Shown here: in pieces, positions 1-6,955 of the stretch
Numbering within the stretch: position 1 is the first letter of the stretch
How the letters are laid out: every line of letters starts with the position of its first letter
Assembly (NCBI GenBank): GCA_022564995.1
Contig: JADFKK010000053.1
Location: forward strand, 1-33,179
From: Planctomycetota bacterium
GTDB lineage: Bacteria; Planctomycetota; Planctomycetia; Pirellulales; JADFKK01
Length of the DNA: 33,179 bases
Direction of reading: 5' to 3'
Notes under the pieces: model-generated
Databases searched by the model: none
What the model was told of the DNA's origin: nothing
Seen by the model: the letters and a program-made list of their open reading frames with translations, nothing else
Translations under genes and position numbers: made by a program

Positions 1-240
1 ATTGCACGGCATACAGCTATTGAGGCACGAACGGGAAACCAGGATACTGATCTATGTTGGAGCCTACCCATCTAACATTCCTCCTCTACTCTACCGGGCA
101 GTTTTTTTAGGACCAAGTCGATTCGTGATGCCTCGTAGGTTGCGGCCGGCGTGTTGACCTCAAGAATCCCAGCGGCCCCATGGTTGGTAACTCGGTATCA
201 TTTCGTAAGTTAACCGTGCTATCACGGCCCCAAGTGGCGC
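1..240. other. Spacer with no recognisable gene
   Basis: I see no convincing coding frame, RNA gene or terminator here. A run of seven T residues near 106-112 has no stem in front of it, so I do not call a terminator. The stretch ends where the fold-back element at 241 begins. Confidence 0.5.
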
Positions 241-510
241 TGTCCAACTAGGACTTGTGAAAAAATAAAATTGGCCGTTTGACACACATGAAAGGGAGAA
301 TCCGCACGGAACAGAACGTCGAACTGCCGGAATAGTATGACGCGGATTCTCTCTTTCATTCGTGGCGGGTCGGGGTAGGTTGACTCGGAATTGAAGCCAT
401 CGCGGCGGACGATGCAAGGTCGCGCAACCGTGCCCCACGCCGCGTTTGCTTCAATTGGTATGTCAAACGGCCCATTTATTTTTTTACAAGTCCTAACTTG
501 ATTTTGGACA
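241..510. mobile_element. 270-bp MITE-like fold-back element
   Basis: The ends are long imperfect terminal inverted repeats: 241-284 pairs with 461-510, both starting TGTCCAA and finishing GGCCGTTTGACA at the inner edge. Inside lie two more inverted repeats, 288-305 with 342-359 (18 bp, one mismatch) and 389-407 with 438-456. The whole element could fold as a long stem carrying two hairpins. There is no transposase frame inside. The flanking GC on both sides extends the repeat by two bases, but I see no clear target duplication. It ends 19 bp past the stop codon of the DUF1501 gene. I infer a non-autonomous element moved in trans; a structured RNA is the alternative. Confidence 0.7.
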
Positions 511-529
511 GCCGCTTGGTTACCGACCG

Positions 530-1864
530 TCAAAACAATTCCTGCACGACGCGGCCTGTGGGGAGCATTTTCTCGGTGCGGCCGTTGACCGTCCACTCCG
601 CTTTGGGGTTTAGGCCCAGGGCGTGATAGACCGTGGCGGCGAAGTCCGCGACGGTGACCGGCCGATCGGTGACTTCGGCGCCGAACTTGTCGCTCTGCCC
701 GATGACTCGGCCGGTTTTTACCCCGCCGCCGCCGAGGGTTAGGCTGAAACATTTACCCCAGTGATCGCGGCCGGGGCCGCGCTTGTTGGTGTTGATGCGC
801 GGCGTCCGCCCGAATTCGCCGGCCGTGATGACGAGCGTGTTTTCGAGCAGCCCACGATCGTCCAGATCGTTCAGCAGGGCCGAATAGCTCTGATCGTAAA
901 TGGGAAGCTGTTTCTTGAGATGTGGAAAAATTCCCCAGTGATGATCCCAGCCATAAATCTTCGTGTCGACGTAACCCAACACCGTAACAAAACGAACCCC
1001 CGCCTCGACCAGCCGGCGAGCCATCAACATTTGCTGTCCCACGGTATTACGACCATACGTGTCGCGCAGCTTGTCGGGCTCCTGGGAAATGTCAAATGCC
1101 TGTTTGGCATGTTGCGAGGTAGCCAACGCGAACGCCTGTTCGGTGAAATCGTCATGGACGCGGGCGATTTGAAGTTGCTCTTCGCCGGCACGTTCGTATC
1201 GATCCAATGCGGCCAGCAACGACTTGCGGTCTGACAATCGAACCGAGTTCACATTCTTGGCCGTGTCGAACTCCTTGACCGAAAAATCGGGCAAGTTGGG
1301 ATCTGGAGCGATGAGATAGGGATCGTGGCGGCGCGGGAGGTATCCGGCGCGGCCCGCCGCGTTTCGCAGGTCGCCTAAATGCACGAACGGCGGCACCTGC
1401 GAGAATTGCTTTTTTTGCCAACTCATCACGGCACCAAAACTGGGCGGCTGCATGATCTTGTTGACCGGGCTGCCGCTCATCATGTGGATGTCGCCCTCGC
1501 CGTGCTTCGATGTATAAGACTGCATCGAACGGATGAGCGAAAACTTGTCCGCGCACCTGCCCAGCTTCGGCAAGTGGTCGGATAAGTGCAAGCCGGGCAG
1601 ATTCGTTTTCGCCGGATTAAACTCACCACGAATCTCCGCCGACATGTCCGGCTTCATGTCGTACATGTCGATATGACTGGCGCCGCCCTGCAAGAACATG
1701 AAGATGCAGTTGATCGGCTTGTCGTTTTGTTTGCCGGCAGCTTTCTGCGCAGCCTCTTGGGCCAGTAATTTCGGCAATGATAATCCCAACGCCGAGATCG
1801 CGCCGATCTGCAGGCCGCCCAGTTGGAGGAATTCGCGTCGAGATGTCGTCTGCAATCGATTCAC
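530..1864 (-). CDS. DUF1501 family protein, Tat-exported
   Basis: This 444-residue protein belongs to DUF1501, an alkaline-phosphatase/sulfatase-superfamily group that is abundant in planctomycetes and largely uncharacterised. The N-terminus has a twin-arginine signal (SRREFLQLGG followed by a hydrophobic stretch ending near LLAQEA), so export in folded form is expected. Family marks include FMFLQGGASHIDMYD near residues 55-70 and AGEFGRTPRIN near residue 350, followed by GRDHWGKCFS. The C-terminal region GRVIGQSDKFGAEVTDRPVT is also typical. These genes usually follow a DUF1549/DUF1553 cytochrome-like gene, but the upstream neighbour here is a zinc-ribbon gene about 270 bp away, so it looks monocistronic. 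Substrate and reaction are unknown. Confidence 0.9.
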   Translation of the reverse strand: MNRLQTTSRREFLQLGGLQIGAISALGLSLPKLLAQEAAQKAAGKQNDKPINCIFMFLQGGASHIDMYDMKPDMSAEIRGEFNPAKTNLPGLHLSDHLPKLGRCADKFSLIRSMQSYTSKHGEGDIHMMSGSPVNKIMQPPSFGAVMSWQKKQFSQVPPFVHLGDLRNAAGRAGYLPRRHDPYLIAPDPNLPDFSVKEFDTAKNVNSVRLSDRKSLLAALDRYERAGEEQLQIARVHDDFTEQAFALATSQHAKQAFDISQEPDKLRDTYGRNTVGQQMLMARRLVEAGVRFVTVLGYVDTKIYGWDHHWGIFPHLKKQLPIYDQSYSALLNDLDDRGLLENTLVITAGEFGRTPRINTNKRGPGRDHWGKCFSLTLGGGGVKTGRVIGQSDKFGAEVTDRPVTVADFAATVYHALGLNPKAEWTVNGRTEKMLPTGRVVQELF

Positions 1865-2082
1865 AAATTGTGCCTTTCGAAGCCGCCACGATTCAGTCAG
1901 CGAGCGTCCGCCATTCTATCACACCATGGCCCCGTCGCCCCATTGAAGATCGGACCGCGAAACCGCTTTTCTGGAGAAATCCAGGGCCGATGACGGGGGA
2001 TTTACGGGCTGGTAGCGACTTCGTAGGGCGCCGCTGCTGGCGCGTGGCGGTGGTGCGAACCTTTCTTAACGCGCCGTGAGAG

Positions 2083-2124
2083 CCGTTTCACCAAGCGCAC
2101 GGCACTGGGTGCTTGGTGAAACGG
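2083..2124 (-). terminator. Strong hairpin after the zinc-ribbon gene
   Basis: A perfect 14-bp inverted repeat (CCGTTTCACCAAGC, 14-nt loop, GCTTGGTGAAACGG) lies 6 bp past the stop codon of the leftward zinc-ribbon gene. No T-run follows on either strand, so it is either a rho-independent terminator lacking its U-tract or an mRNA-stabilising 3' hairpin. Confidence 0.5.
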
Positions 2125-2130
2125 ATCCGC

Positions 2131-2910
2131 TTAAAACATGTCCTCCGGCAATTGCTGCACCCGGCGAACGGTGACTTTGGCGACCGATTCCCAGACGACG
2201 GACGTTATGGTAAACGACCCGTCGGCGTCTTGCCCGGCAAACACCGCATGGCTGCCGGCAGACATTTGCAGTGAATACCGCTCGGGCGTGAGCGTTGTGC
2301 CGTCGGTCAAGTGGACCTCGACGATGCCGCCGTGGTCTTTTTCCTGCCACAGGCGAGCGAACAACTCCGCAAGCGGATGGGGACCGCCGGAGCGACCCTC
2401 GGCCACGGGCGGAAGCCCGCCTGGCGTTCCAAGGGCGACTGCATCGGGAAACGAGCCGACTTCGAGGGGCTCGATCTCGGACAAATCGATCGGCACGGAG
2501 TCACCCAGCGGCGCGCCGTCTTCGACCAGCGTGCCAACGGGGATTTCATCGTCGACGACCGTGTCCTCGGGCGGATTTTCTCCCCAATCCTCCTCGTCTT
2601 CGTCGTAATCGGGAATGCGGAATTTCGAGCCACAGTGGGGACATTCGCCGGGCCGCCCCTGCAGGCTGCGGGGGCCGTTCAGCTTGTGGCCGTTCGGACA
2701 AAGAAAGACGATGGTGTTTCCGCCGACGCCGCTGCCCTCTTCGATCGGCGATGGGGTCGTGTCACTCTTGGCCAATTGTGTCGGAGACGAAGCGTCCGGC
2801 TGGGGAATGACGAATTTTTCGCCGCATTTGGGGCACTTGCCGGGACGCCCGGCCTTATCGTCGGCGCAGCGAATGCGGTGACCCTGGGGGCATGCAAATT
2901 CGATAGACAT
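2131..2910 (-). CDS. Double zinc-ribbon protein of unknown function
   Basis: This 259-residue protein carries two similar zinc ribbons. The first, near residues 7-39, reads CPQGH, then CPKCGEKFVIP; the second, near residues 70-100, reads CPNGH, then CPHCGSKFRIP. Each has the GRPG spacer before the second cysteine pair. A strongly acidic linker follows (DYDEDEEDWGE and onward), then a C-terminal part near residues 175-259 with LTDGTTLTPERYSLQ and VVWESVAKVTVRRV, which looks like a small beta-rich domain. Such CPxGH ribbons are very common in planctomycete proteins and are presumed zinc-binding, but the partner is unknown. No signal peptide or membrane segment is seen, so it is probably cytoplasmic. 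Confidence 0.8.
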   Translation of the reverse strand: MSIEFACPQGHRIRCADDKAGRPGKCPKCGEKFVIPQPDASSPTQLAKSDTTPSPIEEGSGVGGNTIVFLCPNGHKLNGPRSLQGRPGECPHCGSKFRIPDYDEDEEDWGENPPEDTVVDDEIPVGTLVEDGAPLGDSVPIDLSEIEPLEVGSFPDAVALGTPGGLPPVAEGRSGGPHPLAELFARLWQEKDHGGIVEVHLTDGTTLTPERYSLQMSAGSHAVFAGQDADGSFTITSVVWESVAKVTVRRVQQLPEDMF

Positions 2911-3335
2911 GATTCCCGGCGAGCCTCCGCACGAATGAAAAACTAATCAGGGCAACGCGATGCGATAGCGATCCACCCATAATGCCTGTTTTTGTCGCCT
3001 GCACCCCGTGGTTCCATCCTAACCTGAGACGGCAGACGGTTCAATGAAATGCCGGAAGTGGAAATTGAGTACCGGACGCGATGCTGATGCCCCATCTCCA
3101 ATCCCTAATCCCCAGTCCCCAAACAGCTTGTGCGGCATCGAATTTCACGACCTAACGCTGTAGCACGAACCCCGCAACGAATTCGCCGAAAATAGCTGGT
3201 CCTCCACCGCTAGCTGCCATTGCAAAGCAGACGTAAGGTGGTAGATTGGTCGACTTAATGTATCGGACCTATTTACTGGTTGTCTTGGTAGGAAGAGCCC
3301 CAGCAGCATTTTTTGGCCGTGGTGGTACGGAGCGA
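2911..3335. other. Spacer with no gene; holds one dispersed repeat copy
   Basis: No coding frame here is convincing. The interval 3103-3166 is a copy of a 64-bp repeat found again at 17137-17200. A weak promoter-like pair (TTGGTC at 3246-3251, 18 bp, TATTTA at 3270-3275) could serve rpsO, but it matches consensus at only half the positions. Confidence 0.4.
3103..3166 (+). repeat. Dispersed repeat, copy 1
   Basis: Aligns without gaps to 17137-17200; I count 55 of 64 positions identical. It begins CCCTAATCCCCAGTCCCC and continues through GCGGCATC and CGCTGTAG. Both copies lie in gene-free spacers upstream of a rightward gene. Confidence 0.75.
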
Positions 3336-3373
3336 CCGTGGCGGCGGCTACCCGATGCCACGGGTTTAGCCGC
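3336..3373 (+). promoter_or_regulatory. Candidate H-type pseudoknot in the rpsO leader
   Basis: Two interlocked perfect 7-bp pairings are visible: CCGTGGC (3336-3342) with GCCACGG (3357-3363), and GCGGCTA (3344-3350) with TAGCCGC (3367-3373). The second pairing starts inside the loop of the first, which is H-type pseudoknot topology, with loops of 1, 6 and 3 nt. It ends 50 nt before the rpsO start codon. In E. coli, S15 represses its own mRNA by binding a leader pseudoknot, so autoregulation is a reasonable inference. The short third loop makes the geometry tight. Confidence 0.45.
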
Positions 3374-3423
3374 GGCGGGCGAGAGTGCGGAGGCGCTAAG
3401 GCGGAGGGATTGAAAGAGCGGAT

Positions 3424-3693
3424 ATGTCTATTACCAAAGAGCGTAAGCAGGAAGTGATCGGGGAGTATGGGCGCGGAGACGCGGACACCGGTTCGCCCGA
3501 AGTGCAGATCGCGATCTTGACCAATCGGGTCAACTCGCTGACCGAACACCTCAAGACGCACAAGAAAGACTACGCCTCTCGACGCGGGTTGTTGATGATG
3601 GTCAGCCGGCGGCGACGTCTGCTGGACTATCTGAAGAAGATCGATCCCGAGCGCTATCTCGATATTCTGCGCCGGCTCAATCTCCGCAAGTAA
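3424..3693 (+). CDS. rpsO: 30S ribosomal protein S15
   Basis: The 89-residue product is full length for S15, which binds 16S rRNA at a three-way junction and helps form the platform of the small subunit. Family marks are clear: [23 protein letters not shown] near residues 20-43, then [11 protein letters not shown] and the basic run [10 protein letters not shown] before the C-terminal LNLRK. The ATG at 3424 is preceded by GAAAGAG at 3412-3418. It lies 18 bp before pnp, the conserved order in most bacteria, so the two are probably cotranscribed. A possible autoregulatory pseudoknot lies in its leader. Confidence 0.98.
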   Translation: MSITKERKQEVIGEYGRGDADTGSPEVQIAILTNRVNSLTEHLKTHKKDYASRRGLLMMVSRRRRLLDYLKKIDPERYLDILRRLNLRK

Positions 3694-3711
3694 GAACATG
3701 TCGGAAAAAAG

Positions 3712-5838
3712 GTGAACAAATTGAGTAACAAAGTACGAGTCGAAGCACAAGTTGGAGCCTCAACCCTATCGATCGAAACCGGCCTTTTGGCCAAGCAGGC
3801 AGCCGGGAGTTGCCTGGTACAATACAACGACACGGTCGTGCTGGTCGCCACCGCGACCGACAAGCCGCGCCCGAACATCAACTTCTTTCCGCTAACTTGC
3901 GATTATCGCGAGCGGACCGCGGCGGCCGGCAAGTTCCCCGGCGGATTCATCAAGCGGGAAGGCCGCCCGACGACCAAAGAGATTCTCACCTCGCGGCTGA
4001 TCGATCGGCCGATTCGCCCTTCGTTCCCCGAATGGTTCAACGACGAGGTGCAGATCCAGGCGATCGTGCTCTCCAGCGATAAGCAGACCGACGCCGACGT
4101 GTTGGCCATGAACGGCGCCTCGGCCGCGCTGTGTCTTTCCGAGATGCCCTTCAGAGGCCCGCTCGCCTCGGTGCGCATGGGCCGCATCGACGGTAAGTTG
4201 ATCGTCTTCCCCACCGCCGACGATCTGGAAGAGAGCGATTTGGACCTGATCGTCTCGGGCGATCGAGACAATGTGCTGATGATCGAGGGCTTCGCTCGCG
4301 AAATGAGCGAAGACGACATGCTCGCCGCAATCGTCCAGGCGCACGTGCATATCAAGCAGATCTGTCAGTTGCAAACCGAGTTGACCGAAAAGGTCGGCGT
4401 CGTCAAAAAAGAGTACGCAGTCCCCGAGCCCGACGGCATTTTCCCGATCCTGCGCGAAAAATACTACGCGGCTCTGAAATCGGCCCGGGTGACCGAAGGC
4501 AAGGCGGCCCGCCGCGATGCGTGCAGCGAATTGAAGGCCAAGGCGCTGGAGGAATTGATCCCCGATCCCGATGCCGACGGCGCGATGTGTCCCAAGGCGT
4601 TCGGCAAGGCCTGGCACGATCTGGAAGAGGCCGCCGTGCGCGAGTTGATTCTGGCCGGCACGCGCAGCGACGGCCGCGACCGCAATACCCTGCGGGACAT
4701 CGAATGTTACGTCGACGTGATTCCGCGGGTGCATGGCTCGGCCGTGTTTCAGCGGGGCGAGACGCAGGCGCTGGTCACCGTCACCCTGGGCACGGTTCGC
4801 GATGAGCAGCGGGTCGACGGACTGATGGATGAGTACACGAAGAAATTTATGCTCGACTATAACTTCCCGCCGTTTTCGGTCGGCGAGTGTCGCCCGATCC
4901 GCGGCCCGGGCCGGCGCGAAATCGGCCACGGAGCCCTGGCCGAGCGGAGCGTCAAGCCGGTCTTGCCCGACTCCGAGGATTTTCCTTACACGATTCGGGT
5001 GATCTCCGATATTTTGGAATCGAACGGTTCCAGTTCGATGGCCTCGGTCTGCGGAGCGACCCTGGCCTTGATGAGCGCCGGCGTGCCGATCAGCAACCCG
5101 GTGGCCGGCATTTCGATCGGCCTGGTGACCGAAGGTGACCGTTGGGAACTGCTGACCGACATCCTCGGCGAGGAAGATCATCACGGCGACATGGACTTCA
5201 AGGTGGCCGGCACCCAAAACGGCATCACCGGCATCCAGCTCGATTTGAAGATCAACGGCATCAGCGCCGAAATCATCAAGGGCGCGCTGGAACAGGCCCG
5301 CGTCGCGAGAATGGAAATCCTCAAAGCGATGCTGACCGCGATTCGCCGCCCCCGCGACGACATCGCCGACTCTGCGCCGCGTATTATTCGGACCAAAATC
5401 AACCCGGAGAAGATCGGCCTGTTGATCGGCCCGGGCGGCAAGACGATCCGCGCGATTCAGGAAGAAACCGGGGCCACGCTCGACGTGGAAGACGACGGCA
5501 CGGTGACCATCGCCAGCGCCGACGGCGCCGGCGCGAAGGCCGCGCTGGCTCGGATCGAGGCCATGACCCAATCGGTCAAGGTCGGCAAGATATACGATGG
5601 CCGGGTGACCAGCGTCAAGGAGTTCGGCGCGTTCATCGAAATCACCCCCGGTAAGGACGGCCTCTGCCACATCAGCGAGCTGTCGAACGAATACGTCAGC
5701 AGCGTGGCCGACGTGTGCAGCGTGGGCGACATCATGAAGGTCAAGGTGATCGCCGTCGACGAGCAAGACCGCGTCAAGCTGAGCCACAAAGCGGCCATGG
5801 CCGAAGAGGCCGAAGCCGCCACGGAGTCGGCAAGCTGA
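3712..5838 (+). CDS. pnp: Polyribonucleotide nucleotidyltransferase (PNPase)
   Basis: This 708-residue enzyme degrades RNA 3' to 5' by phosphorolysis and works as a trimer in RNA turnover. Domains in order are a first RNase PH core (about residues 15-145, with GSCLVQYNDTVVLVATA), a helical linker, a second catalytic RNase PH core (about 320-540, with the signature GEEDHHGDMDFKVAGT near 484-500), a KH domain (about 555-615, GxxG loop as GPGG), and an S1 domain (about 623-695, GRVTSVKEFGAFIEI). The start is uncertain. GTG at 3712 is given here, but TTG at 3721 has the better ribosome site, AAGGTG at 3709-3714 with a 6-nt gap, and would remove three residues. It follows rpsO by 18 bp. Confidence 0.97.
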   Translation: MNKLSNKVRVEAQVGASTLSIETGLLAKQAAGSCLVQYNDTVVLVATATDKPRPNINFFPLTCDYRERTAAAGKFPGGFIKREGRPTTKEILTSRLIDRPIRPSFPEWFNDEVQIQAIVLSSDKQTDADVLAMNGASAALCLSEMPFRGPLASVRMGRIDGKLIVFPTADDLEESDLDLIVSGDRDNVLMIEGFAREMSEDDMLAAIVQAHVHIKQICQLQTELTEKVGVVKKEYAVPEPDGIFPILREKYYAALKSARVTEGKAARRDACSELKAKALEELIPDPDADGAMCPKAFGKAWHDLEEAAVRELILAGTRSDGRDRNTLRDIECYVDVIPRVHGSAVFQRGETQALVTVTLGTVRDEQRVDGLMDEYTKKFMLDYNFPPFSVGECRPIRGPGRREIGHGALAERSVKPVLPDSEDFPYTIRVISDILESNGSSSMASVCGATLALMSAGVPISNPVAGISIGLVTEGDRWELLTDILGEEDHHGDMDFKVAGTQNGITGIQLDLKINGISAEIIKGALEQARVARMEILKAMLTAIRRPRDDIADSAPRIIRTKINPEKIGLLIGPGGKTIRAIQEETGATLDVEDDGTVTIASADGAGAKAALARIEAMTQSVKVGKIYDGRVTSVKEFGAFIEITPGKDGLCHISELSNEYVSSVADVCSVGDIMKVKVIAVDEQDRVKLSHKAAMAEEAEAATESAS

Positions 5839-5861
5839 ACGTGTAGGGTGGGAGTTTCCCC

Positions 5862-5924
5862 GTAGCTGAATTCGCAAGAATTCAGCCCGACACGAGTTTC
5901 CTGAATTCTTGCGAATTCAGCTAC
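5862..5924. repeat. Intergenic fold-back repeat
   Basis: Arms GTAGCTGAATTCGCAAG (from 5862) and CTTGCGAATTCAGCTAC (to 5924) are perfect complements, extended inward by AATTCAG/CTGAATT. The arms are themselves partly palindromic. It fills most of the gap between pnp and the histidine kinase and may act as a 3' hairpin for pnp. Confidence 0.8.
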
Positions 5925-5959
5925 CGTGGCGGTCGGTTCTCACTTCGCGTCTGGCACCC

Positions 5960-6769
5960 ATGAGCGACGAGAAACCTTCTCCTGACCCGTCCGATCAAAC
6001 GGACGACGTGCTGGCGCGGCAGTATAACGAAATTGCCGCGTTGGCCGGCGGGCTGGCCCACGAGATCAAGAATCCGCTCTCGACCATTCGGCTCAACATG
6101 GACTTGTTGGCCGAAGATCTGGCCGAGATGCAAGGGCCGGGTCAGCGTCGGGCGCAGGGGAAAGTGGAAGTCGTGCGACAGGAGTGTCTGCGGCTGCAAG
6201 GATTGCTCGACGATTTCCTCCGCTTCACCCGCGTGCATCATCCGCGGCTGCAAGCGACCGACCTGAATCGGCTCGTGCATCGCGTGCTGGAGTTTTTTCG
6301 TCCGCAGGCCGAGGAAGCCGGCGTTGAGATCGTGGAATATCTCGATCCCGATCTGCCTCGGGTGACACTCGATCCCGATGCGTTCTACGGGGCGATTCTG
6401 AATCTGGTGCTCAACGCCCAGCAGTCGATGCCCGGGGGCGGACAGTTGATGGTTCGCACGGGCCTCTGTCAGCGGGGCGTCGCGCTCGATCTGATCGACA
6501 CGGGCCGCGGCATGGACGAGGAGACGCTCTCGCGCATGTTCGACGTCTTCTTTTCGACCAAAGATGGCGGCTCCGGCCTCGGCCTGCCCACCACCCGCCG
6601 CGTCGTCGAAGCCCACCGCGGCCGCATCAGCGTCGAAAGCGAGCCGGGCCGGGGCACGCATTTTCGGATTGAACTGCCCACGCCGCCGCGGTTGACGGAG
6701 GCGGTGGGCGGAGAGGAGGGGAGGAAGGAAGGAGGGAAGGAGGGAAGGAGGGAAGGAGGGAAGGAGTGA
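5960..6769 (+). CDS. Soluble NtrB-like sensor histidine kinase
   Basis: The 269-residue product is a short cytoplasmic histidine kinase. HisKA carries the H-box LAHEIKNPLSTIRLN near residues 30-45. The ATPase domain has the N-box NLVLNAQQSMPGGG near 160, the G1 box DTGRGM near 195, the F-box region MFDVFFSTKDGG and the G2 box GSGLGLPTTRRVV near 215. There is no membrane segment and only about 25 residues before HisKA, so it has no sensor domain of its own. I chose ATG at 5960 because the upstream open frame runs back into a fold-back repeat. The gene ends in five perfect copies of GGAAGGAG (6727-6766) directly followed by the TGA, giving a Gly/Lys/Glu/Arg tail. The next gene is its likely response regulator. 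Confidence 0.9.
   Translation: MSDEKPSPDPSDQTDDVLARQYNEIAALAGGLAHEIKNPLSTIRLNMDLLAEDLAEMQGPGQRRAQGKVEVVRQECLRLQGLLDDFLRFTRVHHPRLQATDLNRLVHRVLEFFRPQAEEAGVEIVEYLDPDLPRVTLDPDAFYGAILNLVLNAQQSMPGGGQLMVRTGLCQRGVALDLIDTGRGMDEETLSRMFDVFFSTKDGGSGLGLPTTRRVVEAHRGRISVESEPGRGTHFRIELPTPPRLTEAVGGEEGRKEGGKEGRREGGKE
6727..6766 (+). repeat. Five perfect 8-bp repeats at the 3' end of the kinase gene
   Basis: GGAAGGAG occurs five times in tandem inside an all-purine tract of about 57 bp. The stop codon follows the last unit at once. Because 8 is not a multiple of 3, gain or loss of a unit changes the frame at the C-terminus. Confidence 0.9.
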
Positions 6770-6804
6770 TTGCTGATCGACGGTCGCGTGGGCACAACCC
6801 TATA

Positions 6805-6916
6805 TCCCTCTGTCCCTCTGTCCCTCTATCCCTCTGTCCCTCTGTCCCTCTGTCCCTCCATCCCTCCATCCCTCCATCCCTCCATCTCTCCGTCCATCCG
6901 TCCCTCTTTCTCTGCC
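6805..6916 (+). repeat. Octanucleotide pyrimidine array between kinase and regulator
   Basis: About fourteen 8-bp units run in tandem. The first six are TCCCTCTG or TCCCTCTA, the next four are TCCCTCCA, and the last four are degenerate. The array fills most of the 186-bp gap before the sigma-54 activator. Its strand is pyrimidine-rich while the preceding kinase tail is purine-rich, so the two could pair partly in RNA. Confidence 0.9.
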
Positions 6917-6955
6917 CCCTTTTAACGCTCATCTGCCCGAAGTATCATCACCCCC

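Noticed and set aside
3892..5877. A 661-codon open frame on the minus strand across pnp
   Set aside because: It is antisense to an unmistakable pnp gene; long antisense frames arise in GC-rich genes from codon bias, and its product has no domain.
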